In this document: piece by piece, positions 10,466 to 21,525 of the stretch
How the letters are laid out: the number at the start of each line of letters is the position of its first letter
How positions within the stretch are numbered: position 1 is the stretch's first letter
The notes under the pieces: model-generated
The model's input: only the letters and a program-made list of their open reading frames with translations
What the model was told of the DNA's origin: nothing
Databases searched by the model: none
Position numbers and translations under genes: made by a program
Origin: Dryomyza anilis
Lineage: Eukaryota; Arthropoda; Insecta; Diptera; Dryomyzidae
Length of the DNA: 64,000 nt
Direction: 5' to 3'
Assembly (NCBI GenBank): GCA_951804985.1
Contig: OX638133.1
Location: 50,826,791-50,890,790 of the forward strand

Positions 10466-11351
10466 ATAGCTAAACTTTTTGATCCTCTAGGTCTTTTGAA
10501 TCCGGTAACAGTTATTGCTAAAATTATTATGCAAAAGTTATGGAAATTAAAACTTGATTGGGTTGAGAATGTACCAAAGGATTTAGGAAACGCGTGGATC
10601 AAATATAATAATGAGTGGATTTTATTAAATAAAATTAAATTTGAATTTGTTCCAATCCAGTTAGAATTGAGTTGCATGAGTTTAGTGATGCAAGCATATG
10701 GGGCAGTTGTCTATATCAAATCAAGTAATAATAAAGGAGAAGTTAAAGTTTGTTTGGTAGATTCGAAATCGAAGCTAAAATTTTGACATTACCTAGATTA
10801 TAACTTTGTGCTGCAGTTTTATTGGTCGAATTGATGAACAAAGTTACTAAAAGTTTAAAATTCTATGCACAGGATATAGCTTATTATTCGGATTCAGAAA
10901 TTGTATTAAGTTGGCTCAAATTAGATCCAGGAGTATTACAAATATTTGTATCAAATAGAGTTAATTACATTCAATGTAATAGTAATTTAAGTAGCTGGAA
11001 ATATGTAAGTACAAAGGCGAACCCAGCGGATATTGTTTCTGGAAGAATTTTTCCGAATGAAATAATTAATAATAAATTTTGGTTTGAAGGCCCAGAGTTT
11101 TTAAAAACAGATTTCAAAAATGAGTCTGCCATTTGTTCCGAAAATTGAAATTCCGGATGTTAAAAAGGGAGGAGGTGGTTTTACTGATTGTTCAGTCTGA
11201 CGATATATTCAGGCAGATTAACCATAGAAATAAATTTGAATTTTTGCAGAATGTGGTAGCAAATGTTTTAAAATTTGTTAATATCATTGGGAAGAAGCTG
11301 GAAAAATCATGGTTAGATTACACTATTCTACAAATTAAGGGTTGTTGGCGT
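10440..11351 (+). pseudogene. BEL/Pao RT connection and RNase H-like domain
   Basis: The frame resumes with LFDPLGLLNPVTVIAKIIMQ, the A17-type BEL/Pao segment that follows RT. It continues with SLVMQAYGAVVYIKSSNN, a degenerate form of the DAS-AYG RNase H core (here QAYG, so the catalytic Asp appears lost). Then come VKVCLVDSKSK and, in the next open frame (10822-11148), YYSDSEIVLSWLK and VSTKANPADIVSGR. These order the RNase H and tether regions. The tail to 11351 is degraded and ends at the inverted-repeat element. Confidence 0.82.
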
Positions 11352-13925
11352 CCACAGAAATGAAACTTATTTCTTGTAGATTTCGGTCTCCTAATTCTTG
11401 CTAATTTTCAGAATTTTCCCTTTACGTCGAGATTATGCAAAAAATATCGCAAGTTATCGCACGTTTTCGACATGTAGCAGATGCAAACTTTATCACAAAA
11501 TAAAATAAAAACATTTCCCTACGAATAATTGGCAAAAAAATCTGGGTCCAGATATTAGTTTTTGCAAAAAATCAAAAAGAAATTTGTGTTACCAAAAAAG
11601 TGTGTCGGGAGAGTAATTTATCACCATTATCTAAGCTCTCTTTAAAAACATTTAAATATTAGTTCGCAATGTGTTTGCTGTCAAAATTTTGAAAAAATGT
11701 TTTAAACTTTATCTTACTGAAATTTTTCGGAATATTTTTTTATGAAATATTTGATTAAAATGGAGGGAATTGCACGCAGAGATATACATATTTAATGTAG
11801 GGGTGCTAGATGCAAAAACGAACAAAATTCTTAGCATCTGATGTACGCACTATGGGAAAACATGATGGGGAAAATTGCACTGCGTAATCTCCTGGTGTTT
11901 ATCTGATTCGACAGGCTTTAATGGGTTAAAAAAATCAAATATACATCCGTCGTCAACGAATGCTTCTGAGCGACTGAACTGAAAAAGTGCCCTTATGCAT
12001 CGCTACAGCATACTATATATATTTCAATATTTTTAAAGAACTGTGTGACTTACAAATGTTCTTCAAGTTTGGTAGGATCTTCGATGCAGTGGAAATTTAT
12101 GAATGGCAAGAAGTAACCAGTGTTTTATTTTACTGTTAGGGTAATACATTATTTTTCCATTACTACTAGTTTTATTTGCCAGACTTTAATTAATGACAGT
12201 TTTCAAAAAAATGTAATATACTCAGTAATTTGTATAGTTTAGGATTTGTTACTTCACGAGAACTATATATTTCTATGTCATTTTTTAATCACATCGTAAC
12301 ACACGTTCATATTTGGGCTGGGAATGTCACAACTTTAAATATAATGTGTTTTTCCACAGACAGGGAAGAAAATGGCTCTCCCAAACATATTTAGCGGCAA
12401 ACAACGTATATGTTTGGGAAATATACATATATTTGGAAATGTGCCATGTGTAAACATATAATATGTTTGCATCTGAACATAATATGTTTATCTCATAACA
12501 CATTTATACTGCGTTAACCCTGGGCAGACTCCGAGAGAAATCATTGGCTTGAAAAGAATTAAAAAAAATATGTTACTACAATAAATAACTTTATATGAAA
12601 CAAAAAATAAATATTTATATTTTTATACATACCTGTGAAAAAAAAAATTTTTTCATTTCAATCAGATGAACATTTGGATGTTCACTATACAAAAATAGGT
12701 TACTTTGCATATTTCAGATATTTTTCAAAGCAGGTGTGTTGAAAAAATCTTGCAATGAATACAAAAACACTTTTATCAGTGAAAAATGTGGCCAAGCCAG
12801 AAAAATATTTTGACAGAGGGAAAAAAGTAGGGGACCTGGGGAAAACTGGGACATGGGATAATGTAGATATAGAACTTTAGGACATGTTGGAAATTTTCAA
12901 CGTAAAAGCAATTGTCAAGTGCTTCTTAATATAGCATCAATTTTTTCATTTATGGTTATAATCAAATTAATACCTTTCTATTGCTTTTTGAGAACGAGTG
13001 AAAAAACAAGGTTTTTGAAAAAAAAAAGAGATTTTTTTATCGTTTGCAAAATATTAAAATGATCGCAATTCCAATATCTTTTGAAATACAAAAATGTTGA
13101 AATATGTATAGTATGCTGACACTTTTTCTTTAATTTTCACAATTCATATGTGTCACGAAAATAGTCCCAAATCTTCCATTCTTTAAAATAAAATGTTCAT
13201 ATATAACAGTCGCGACAAAATAATATTATAAATTTAACTTTAATAATGAGTAGGGTGTCGCATTTTTTTATTTTTTCATGTAAAATTTTCAAAAATTTCA
13301 GTTCAGTCGCATTCGTTGACGACGGATGTATATTTGATTTTTTTAACCCATTAAAGCCTGTCGAATCAGATAAACACCAGGAGATTACGCAGTGCAATTT
13401 TCCCCATCATGTTTTCCCATAGTGCGTACATCAGATGCTAAGAATTTTGTTCGTTTTTGCATCTAGCACCCCTACATTAAATATGTATATCTCTGCGTGC
13501 AATTCCCTCCATTTTAATCAAATATTTCATAAAAATTTATTCCGAAAAATTTCAGTAAGATAAAGTTTAAAACATTTTTTCAAAATTTCGACAGCAAACA
13601 CATTGCGAACTAATATTTAAATGTTTTTCAAGAGAGCTTAGATAATTGTGATAAATTACTCTCCCGACACACTTTTTTGGTAACACAAATTTCTTTTTGA
13701 TTTTTTGCAAAAACTAATATCTGGACCCAGATTTTTTTTTGCCAATTATTCGTAGGGAAATGTTTATATTTTATTTTGTTATAAAGTTTGCATCTGCTAC
13801 ATGTCGAAATCGTGCGATAACTTGCGATATTTTTTGCAAAATCTCGACGTATAGGGAAAATTCTGAGAATTAGCTAGAATTAGGAGAACGAAATCTACAA
13901 GAAATGATAAGTTTCATTTCTGTGG
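11352..13925. mobile_element. 2.6-kb element with ~630-bp terminal inverted repeats
   Basis: The left arm (11352-11985) begins CCACAGAAATGAAACTTAT. The right arm (13297-13925) is its inverted copy, ending TTTCATTTCTGTGG. The arms remain matched through a CATCTGCTACATGTCGA segment and an ATCCGTCGTCAACGAATGC segment. The spacer is about 1.3 kb and shows no coding frame. Its position between RNase H and integrase shows it inserted into BEL/Pao pol. I see no clean target-site duplication. It fits a foldback-like or non-autonomous DNA element; the superfamily is unassigned. Confidence 0.85.
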
Positions 13926-14958
13926 AAAATTCTTGTAGAACAGTGTTATCAAAGAGAATCATTGACTACTATAATGAAGATGAAACAGAAGCAACATTTT
14001 CCGGCTGAGTTAAAACAACTTATATCGAATAAAAACGTTGTTTCTAAATCAAAAATAAAAACTCTGTCACCTATAATTGACAAAGAAGGAATAATTCGAG
14101 TTGGAGGCAAGATTGAAAAATCAAGGCTATCTTTTGAAGCGAGGCATTCAATATTACGACGATGAATGAGTAAAACTGATAGTATTATATGTCCATAAAA
14201 AGCATCTTCATATAGGTCCACAAGGATTGTTAGCAACTATCAGACAACGTTTTTGGCCTTTGCGTGGAAAACAAATATTAAGTAAGATAATTAATAATTG
14301 TTACAGATGTTTTAAAGCGAACCCAAGACAAATACATAAGCTAATGGGGAATTTACCAGAAGAGAGAGTAATAAGAACGAGACCTTTATTAAATGTTTGA
14401 ATTGATTTTCTGGGGCCAATTATGATACACCATAAGATACGAGGAAAAAGATCTGACAAATCTTATGTGTGTGTTTTTGTTTGTTTTCAACGAAAGCAGT
14501 TCACTTAGATGTAGTGTCATATTTGACGTCTGCGACTTTTATCGGAGCGCTTAAAAGGTTTGTTGGAAGGCGAAGTTGTCCATTAAAAATCTATTCAGAT
14601 AATGGAACTAATTTTATTGGCGCTGCAAACAGTTTAAATGAATTGTATAATTTGTTTAAAAAACAAAACCATTTAGAAGAAATCGGTAAGTTTTGTGCTC
14701 AGACGGAGATTGAGTGGGTCAATATTCCAGCACGGTCACAGTTGGAGCTTTGTGGGAAGCGTGTCTGTCAAAAAACATTTTTATAGGGTAGTAAGTGGGA
14801 ATATGACTTTAGAAGAGATGTGCACTATTATGGCACAAATTGAAGCAGTGTTGAATTCTAGGCCTATTACATCACTTTCCGATGATTCAAATGATTTACA
14901 AGTATTAACACCTGGCCATTTTTTAATCGGCGAATCATTTACAACGTTAAATGATAAT
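13926..14958 (+). pseudogene. BEL/Pao integrase
   Basis: The zinc-binding N-terminal part appears at 13962-14165 with LSPIIDKEGIIRVGGKIE, continuing in another frame through VHKKHLHIGPQGLLATIRQ-like and CYRCFKANPRQ-like segments. The catalytic core shows IDFLGPIM (first Asp, preceded by an in-frame TGA at about 14398), IYSDNGTNFIGA (second Asp), and QIEAVLNSRPI (the Glu) in a third frame. Its relation to BEL/Pao rather than Gypsy is supported by the VGG, LGP and LNSRPL-type motifs. Frameshifts near 14460 and 14740 make it nonfunctional. The SINE follows at 14959. Confidence 0.85.
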
Positions 14959-15277
14959 AATAATAATAATATAATAGTTTGGCGCTACAGTCCTGTACAG
15001 AACTTCGGCCGAGCTCTCTCACCTTTTTGAGCTGTGCGTGTTATATTTGTACTCAAAGTGGTGGGACCTATAGTTTATTGCCGAATCCGAACGGCGGGTG
15101 AGAGCTTTTCATAGGCAATGGTTTTACTCTCGTAGGTTTGACATTTACTGACGAGAGGTAGCGCGGTATAGAAAAATGTTTCTATGAAAAGATGTTGTTA
15201 GCCCCAGTCCAGGCTTGAACCGGGGACCTTTCAACTCGCAGTCCAACGCACTAACCACTGAGCTACCACTGAGCTAC
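14959..15277 (-). mobile_element. tRNA-derived SINE, copy 1
   Basis: The minus strand has a tRNA-like head with A box TAGCTCAGTGG and B box GGTTCAAGCC, then a ~200-bp tRNA-unrelated body, then an ATT-repeat tail. The 9-bp duplication AATGATAAT flanks it (14950-14958 and 15278-15286). The head carries a local duplication around TAGCTCAGTGG compared with the other two copies. It sits between the integrase core and the C-terminal domain of BEL/Pao. Confidence 0.9.
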
Positions 15278-15607
15278 AATGATAATAGTGATATTAAAAG
15301 TTATAATGGTGTGCGAGATCATTGGAAGTATTTGTCAGAGCTTCAAAAAAGGTATAAATGGCAAAATTCATCCAAGAATATAGAACCTGTTACGTTGGTA
15401 CTTCTAAAAGAAGACAATATTCCTCCAATGAATTGGAGAATGGGGACGGTGACAAAAACTAATGATGGTTTTTTTCGTATGGTAGACGTAAGAACAAGCT
15501 CTGGAGATTCGAAACGATCGATACACAATGTTTGTTCCTTTCCTACAGATATAAATAATCAAGAAAGTATTGATAATAATATTCAATTAAAAAAACAAAA
15601 ATATTAA
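15278..15607 (+). pseudogene. BEL/Pao integrase C-terminal domain
   Basis: This is the continuation after the SINE. NGVRDHWKYLSELQKRYKW is followed by VTLVLLKEDNIPPMNWRMG and FRMVDVRTSSGDSKRSIHNV, the C-terminal (DUF5641-type) domain that ends BEL/Pao Pol. The reading frame ends with TAA at 15607. This block itself is uninterrupted, but its protein is truncated by the upstream damage. Confidence 0.85.
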
Positions 15608-15689
15608 GAATATAAAAGATATGTTAAGTAATAATGATAATGTAGATGATGATAAATGTTGAAAATCCAGAAGAATTAAAAATAAAAAT

Positions 15690-18041
15690 TTGATAGCAAC
15701 TATCTTAAGTTTATTACTTATTTTACCACAAATTGTATCTAGTTTTAAGATAGAGTCATTAAGGGATCAGTCAGGAATCTACTTCGAGGATCAAGGCATG
15801 GTGGGTCTTCAAAAATCATCGTGGTCATTGATAGCTTACGACAACATGTTTACATACAAAGAGCGATATGATGATGTTTACAAATCTGTTCTGCATATTC
15901 AATGGCTTTGTGCAAAAACTAAAGATGTTGAGCTGTACGGATGCAGAGCAATACAAGAACAAATAAAACGAATGATGGGTTTCGTCAAGAGCAACAACGA
16001 CTTTATCATTCAAATAAGAAGCGTTCGAAGAGAGCACCACAAAGCTTTATTGGTGCTATACCGCCTGCGTTATTTGGTGTAATCGACGAGGAACATGCTG
16101 AAATGTTAGAAAAGCGTGTAATAAGTTATCAAAATAATGAAGCATATGTCGTAGAATTATTAAAAAATGTGATATCCATTCAAGATGTGACTGCAAACAT
16201 CATTCATCAACAGCATGATGCCATGGAAGATCAACTAGCTAAAATAAAGACGAATTTTGTGTCTTTAGTAGAAGAAATTAACTAAATTGATAATTCTCAA
16301 CAGTTTAACTTTGCTATATTGTATGCCAGTCTTATTATAGATGATTTCGTGAAATTCCAAGAAGACATCATGCAAAGCATTTTAGAGTTTATAAAAATGG
16401 TGCTCATCAACACATTATTACTCCAGTACAGCTACAAAATCATCTAGCAAGAATCGTATTGAAACTACCAAGAGAACTTCAAATTCCTGATCAACGCTCA
16501 AGTGAAGTCTTCAAGGTATTAGAAATTCTTACTCGCACAACCGAACAATATATAATTTTTGAAATTAAAATCCCACTAATTCATAAAAATATATTTACCA
16601 CTTATGAAACTTATTCATATCCAACTATGCACGAAGGAAGAGCATATCTAAGACGAAATACTACAACATCGATTTTCTAAAATGTAAGGACATGGAAGCT
16701 ATGTGGTTATGTCCTCAAACACATCCTATCCACAACATTGGTGAACGGAAGGTGTGCGTAGTAGAATTACTACACTAAGAAAACAAGATGTTTATGAAAG
16801 TCTTGCTGCAACTATCCTTTTAAATTTACGCCTTGTAGCAAATATTCAAACATCCCATATGTTTTAATAAAGTTGTAGCAAAACTATTAATATTTTTTAA
16901 ATACAGATAGTTACGAGATGTTTGCCACAACAGCAATGAATATTGAGATATTTACAGTTGACTGATCATCTTGAGTTCTTGGACATTTGCAACAAAACTT
17001 TTGAGGTATTTTGACATTTGACTACCATAAAAAAGGAAAATGGCGTTCACAACAATTAAATAAGTCCAATGGTGTAAAAAAGTGTCAACTCAAATATTAC
17101 ATTTTAATGGTAAAAGTGAAAATAAAACTTCCTGGGATTGAAATTATCAAGACGTGATGGAAAATATTTCATTACAGAGTTTACTTTGATGACAGCATCG
17201 CCGGTCGGACTTGGTTCATATGCGAAGAAGTCTCAAGTCGTTGTATAATTTAACCATCGAAGGATTTATAACGACGATGTTCTAGAATAAATAAAAATAC
17301 ATGTGATTTCTTTTATTTCAATTCAATAAAAATTACTCCGCGAATTCTAATGGAGTACCTTCAAATATCCTACAACTATCTTCCTATTTGTAAGATATTT
17401 AATTGATGGTTGCTATACGTAATCGTAAATTTCAAAGATGTTTGCTAGCAATATTTATCATATTTGTCGGATGTTTAAAAGATGGTTGTCTCAAATACGA
17501 TCTAAATAATTTGTAAATAACTTGATATTTAGGGCTGTGATATTTCTGGAAATCATCTTTGTTTTCTTAGTGTACTACAAAAGAAACAGTTAGCTGGAAA
17601 TTGCATCATGGTGGTTCAGTATCCAACTCCAAAATGGATGCAATTACATGCTGCTAATACCTGGTTGTTCTCCATATTTGAAGAAAAAACAATTCCAATA
17701 TTTTGTAACGAAATAAAAACGTCACATCATATTAATGGTCAAGGTATTTTACATTTGGATTCAGGCTATCATATGGAGTCACTTGAAGTAACGCTAGTTG
17801 CAAAGTTTACGAAAAGGTTTCGTACTTCAATCTTATGGTTAACATCAGTCTTCAGTTACCAAGATTACACCCTATCCTCTTAAAAGAAATCAGAGCTAAC
17901 ATAGCTATCAATGATATTCCTAACTTGCAACAACCTGTATTTGGTCTTCCGATCGAAGTCTACATTCATCTGCGTGATGAATTACGGCATAAGTTTCATA
18001 ACATGGATTGTCATCGTCATCGCTGATAGTTGTGTATTAAG
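15690..18041 (+). pseudogene. BEL/Pao env, fusion-glycoprotein-like, broken
   Basis: ATG 15690 opens a hydrophobic signal-like N-terminus (MIATILSLLLILPQIVSSF). After a frameshift near 15990 the sequence has the basic furin-type site KKRSKR followed at once by a Gly/Ala/Phe-rich fusion-peptide-like segment, then a helical repeat region (YVVELLKNVISIQDV). A TAA at 16283 and further frame changes follow. The distal ectodomain resumes near 16459 and is split by MITE-2 at 16773. After it come a conserved Trp-Phe-Ser, Cys and GQGILHLDSGYH segment, then a hydrophobic membrane segment near 18000 in a shifted frame. This layout matches baculovirus F-like envelope proteins captured by insect LTR elements. 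It is a broken gene copy. Confidence 0.82.
16773..17572. mobile_element. MITE-2 (CACTAAG element) in BEL/Pao env
   Basis: This 800-bp noncoding element has inverted termini CACTAAGAAAACAAGAT and ATCTTTGTTTTCTTAGTG. The 5-bp duplication TACTA flanks it (16768-16772 and 17573-17577), and its removal restores an env reading frame. The same element occurs in each unit of the tandem array (21526, 28071, 34622), there carrying a nested MITE-3. The internal sequence shows repeated TTGCAAGATGTTTG and GTAGCAAA themes. Confidence 0.88.
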
Positions 18042-19790
18042 TAGGGACTACAATTTGGACCTGTTTTAGTAATCCCGGGATTTCGGGATTGAACACTTTT
18101 CAATCCCGGGATTAGTTTAAAATACAAGTATTTTTGAAATAACCAGCTTTTGACCTGGTTCTAATTGTTTCTTGCTGTTTTGTATAGAAAATAGAGCTTT
18201 GGCTCTAGATCACATTCCACGGGAACACAGTTAATGATTAACAGGAACTTTGTTTAAAGATAATAGATATTGTATAAACTGTCGATAAAAATAACTAAAC
18301 TTATGGTAGTTTTCTATATTTTTAAATTAGCTATTTTAACCATTTTTCCTCGAAAAACAAAATAAATTACATTATCAGATTTCTTCTCAAAAATTTACGA
18401 AAATAAACAATTAGTACTCAATAAAAATTAATAATAATTTGGTTGCATTATGTTTATAAAAAAACAGAACATGAATTAGGTAAAGGGACCGAATTTTTAA
18501 AAGTACAACCGATAAAAAAGTATGTAATTTCAGTTGAGTTTGACTAAACAGAAAAAAAATGTACATCATATTGATGAATTCCGTTTTTCAAACCATGATT
18601 CATTGTATTGAAGAACCAATCATAATATTAATGACGATATTATTGTTATGAATGCTATCGTAAATATGAAGAACACTTGGTAACTGTCGAAAAGTGTTCT
18701 TCAATATGATGAACTGTATGTGAGGAATACGTTTCATCATATTAATGAACCAAATGTTTTCTAGAAAATGTATTATAATTACAACTATTTGTTAATAAAA
18801 AGTTATATTTATAAAAAATATATTTTTGAAAATTTTTTTTTTCGAATAAACAAATTTTTTTTCGAAAAAAAAATTTTTTTTTACAATTTTTTTTTTGAAA
18901 TTTTGGTTGTCCGAAAAAATTTTGTTGGGATAATTCTTTTACTGTTATTTTTAAATAAACTTTTTACTACACTTTATTTTCGAATTATTTTGTAAATTTT
19001 TTTTTTCTTTTTTTTTAAATATTATGAACATATTCATCAATATGACAATTCAAATTCATTATATTGAATATTTTGTTCGTATATATAATGAATGCATTAA
19101 TATGTCATTTAATGACCGGTGGTATCTATATGATGAATCTGGTTGTTGGTGAAAAAATTCATAATATTTATGAATAAATTCATCATATTGAAGTTTTTTT
19201 TTTCTGTGTATGTTCAAACACCCGTAAACTATTTATATTATATTTATATTAAATACAAATAAAATATTTCAAAAATGGTCTAAAAATTGTCGAATTTATG
19301 TCGAAATATGTATGTAAAAACTTAATAGAATTTTAGCATTTCTTTATATATTAAAATTTTTCTTAACAGCAAAATAACAAATGGGTTTAATGTTTTTATT
19401 TAAAAAAAAAAATTATAATAAATCGAATCAAATAAAACGTATAATAATGCAATGTCAAAATTTGTCGAAGTAAATATTTGTATCTAGTATCTAATTTTTT
19501 AATCTCATTGATTTATCTACTATATAAGACTTTGGTTTTAGCTTTTCAAAATTGGGATTAATTAAGTTCATTGATTTTATACTAAATTTTATATCATGTT
19601 TTGTATATAGAATTGTATTGAGAACTCTGGAATGAATTTTATATCGTGTCGTTTGCAGTACTATTACAAAAAAGTGATTTTTTGCCAATTCCGAAAATCC
19701 CGAGATTAGTTATTTTTAATCCCGGGATTTTCGGGACTTGAAAATGATCGGGATCCCGGGATCCCGAATCCAGGGATTGTATTCCCCAGT
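18042..19790. mobile_element. hAT-like element with GGGACTACAAT termini, containing another MITE
   Basis: The left end TAGGGACTACAATTTGGA and the inverted right end CACTGGGGAATACAATCC are related. Both ends are followed inward by ATCCCGGGATT-type palindromes, a pattern seen in some hAT and related insect elements. No transposase frame was seen in the ~1.75 kb, so it is non-autonomous. A clean 8-bp duplication was not found, so the hAT label is tentative. A 660-bp MITE is nested at 18548-19207. Confidence 0.6.
18548..19207. mobile_element. 660-bp MITE with ACAGAAAAAAAA termini nested in the hAT-like element
   Basis: The left end ACAGAAAAAAAATG is followed by a CATCATATTGATGAAT theme. The right end reads ATTCATCATATTGAAG and a T-run ending TTTCTGT, so the ends are inverted repeats. 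Several ATATTGATGAAT motifs recur inside, including a poly-T and poly-A rich core. No coding frame is present. Confidence 0.7.
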
Positions 19791-20060
19791 GCTAAGGCAG
19801 TTTTGTAAATTATCATCCAGATTTCTTCCTGCCACAATTGCCCTGCCACGCATCGCTTTGTGATAGTGTTGTCAAGGCCGGGAGTATGTTTATTTATATA
19901 TAGTTTATTTTAATAATCTATTTACGTATATACCATAATGGGTATTCAAGTATATTTTAAGTATGTTGCTGGCTTGTGTGCCATGTATATTCAGCCTTAT
20001 CGTGAAGACTTGGGGAATATTCTATTCACTCGGAATTTTTTGTTCCCAGGTAAAATTTTT
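19791..20060 (+). repeat. End of BEL/Pao: purine tract and truncated 3' LTR
   Basis: AAGGCCGGGAGTA at 19873-19886 is followed by TGTTTATTTATATATAG, as expected for a polypurine tract and the TG start of a 3' LTR. The sequence then runs only ~174 bp before the tandem unit begins at 20061. The LTR end was not identified. It may resume after the array at 39641, but I cannot show this. Confidence 0.5.
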
Positions 20061-21525
20061 TGGTATCGTCAATCTCCCAAGAACAGCAATTCCTCCGGAA
20101 TGGACTCCAGTCCACTGCTTTCTCCGTTTGGCTACACATCAACAATGTTTTTATTTAGATATTTTCCTTCAAAACAACATATTTAAAATGTTCAATTTAT
20201 TATTAAATGTCGCAACGTTTAAACAGAATTATAAATGAACACAGTGCTATGTCGACGAGGCATGTCGACGACTAAGGTTCCACGTTAGCGTGGCGCAGAA
20301 AACAAATATGTTTGGACAATCAAACCTTTGTCGAACCAACATATTTTGTTCTCGTAAATTTTAAATACGTTTGTGATAACCCCAACATAATTGTTTGCAG
20401 TTTGTGACTATTTGACAATTCTGCTATAAGTTTATGTAAATCTTTTATAGGATTTAAATTAAAATTGTATGTTTTTCTGAAGAAATTTTGAATTAAATTA
20501 AGAATTAAGGTCCATTCATATCAGACAGCACGTTGCGTATCATGCACGTTGCGTATTATGCACGACAAATATTCTCCAGTACATTTTATATGAGAGTGTT
20601 CATATCATGCGTTTTCAATTTCAATAAAATCTTATGCTAGCCCATCGTCCTTGAAGTTAAAAAAAGTACAACAAAAATAGACATTTTATATGGTTAAATC
20701 GTTCTAAAATCGGCATGGGTGGTTATTTTGACATGTAATGGGAGAGCTCCAGACTTTAGGAATTTTTTTTTTCAAAAACTATACCCGATAGAAATTGACC
20801 GATAACAAATTTGGTTTTAGCACACCTAAAAATGTGTATAAATAAAATTACATGCGCTAGCACACCTAAAAATTTAGCACACCTAAAAATGTATATAAAT
20901 AAAATTACATGCGCTAGCATAAGATTTTATTCAAAATAGATGAAATTTGAGGAGGACATTATAGATACAATCTCTAATTCTTCAGTCTATTTCGATTCAA
21001 AAAAAACTTTATATAGATGGTAAAAAAATAAAAACGTGAATTTAATTTGTTTTTTATCTTCATCTGCAATGCGCAAACAGAAGACATTATTTTTTTGACT
21101 CAAATTTTTTATGGTAATCTCTAGCAGCACATTGCTACTTTTAAGCTCTATTACAACTTTGGGAAAAAATTTCGATCCGCCCAAATCACGTTCATGCAAA
21201 GGCGTTCATATCAGCAGCATGCAAATAATTAGGGTTGAAAAAAATAAAATCCTTTTTATACTTTTATTATACACCGGCAACTCTTTCATTAATTGTCAAA
21301 ATAATTAAATATAAATATAATTTAAAACAATAATGCAAAATTTATTAATTAAAATATTAAAGTAATCACATCGTGTTTACGAATAGTTTCTCGGGCGATT
21401 TAACATCGGTAATGGCACCAGGCCGCTTTGCAGAAAGTAGCGTTTTAACGTTTGGCTAACAAAGCCAGAAACTCGCCCAAACCTCGATATATGTGCCACC
21501 GTCTACTGGCAGAGAGCGACGCTTA

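Larger units (their letters stand above)
7950..20060 (+). mobile_element. BEL/Pao LTR retrotransposon with env, heavily interrupted
   Basis: The order is protease, RT, RNase H, integrase, integrase C-terminal domain and env, as in BEL/Pao elements with a captured envelope gene. Gag and the 5' LTR were not found, so the 5' part is missing. Secondary insertions are an 867-bp MITE (8851), a 2.6-kb inverted-repeat element (11352), a SINE (14959), MITE-2 (16773) and a hAT-like element (18042). A GGCCGGGAGT purine tract at about 19875-19885 precedes a likely 3' LTR start at 19887. That LTR is interrupted at 20060 by the tandem array. Confidence 0.85.
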
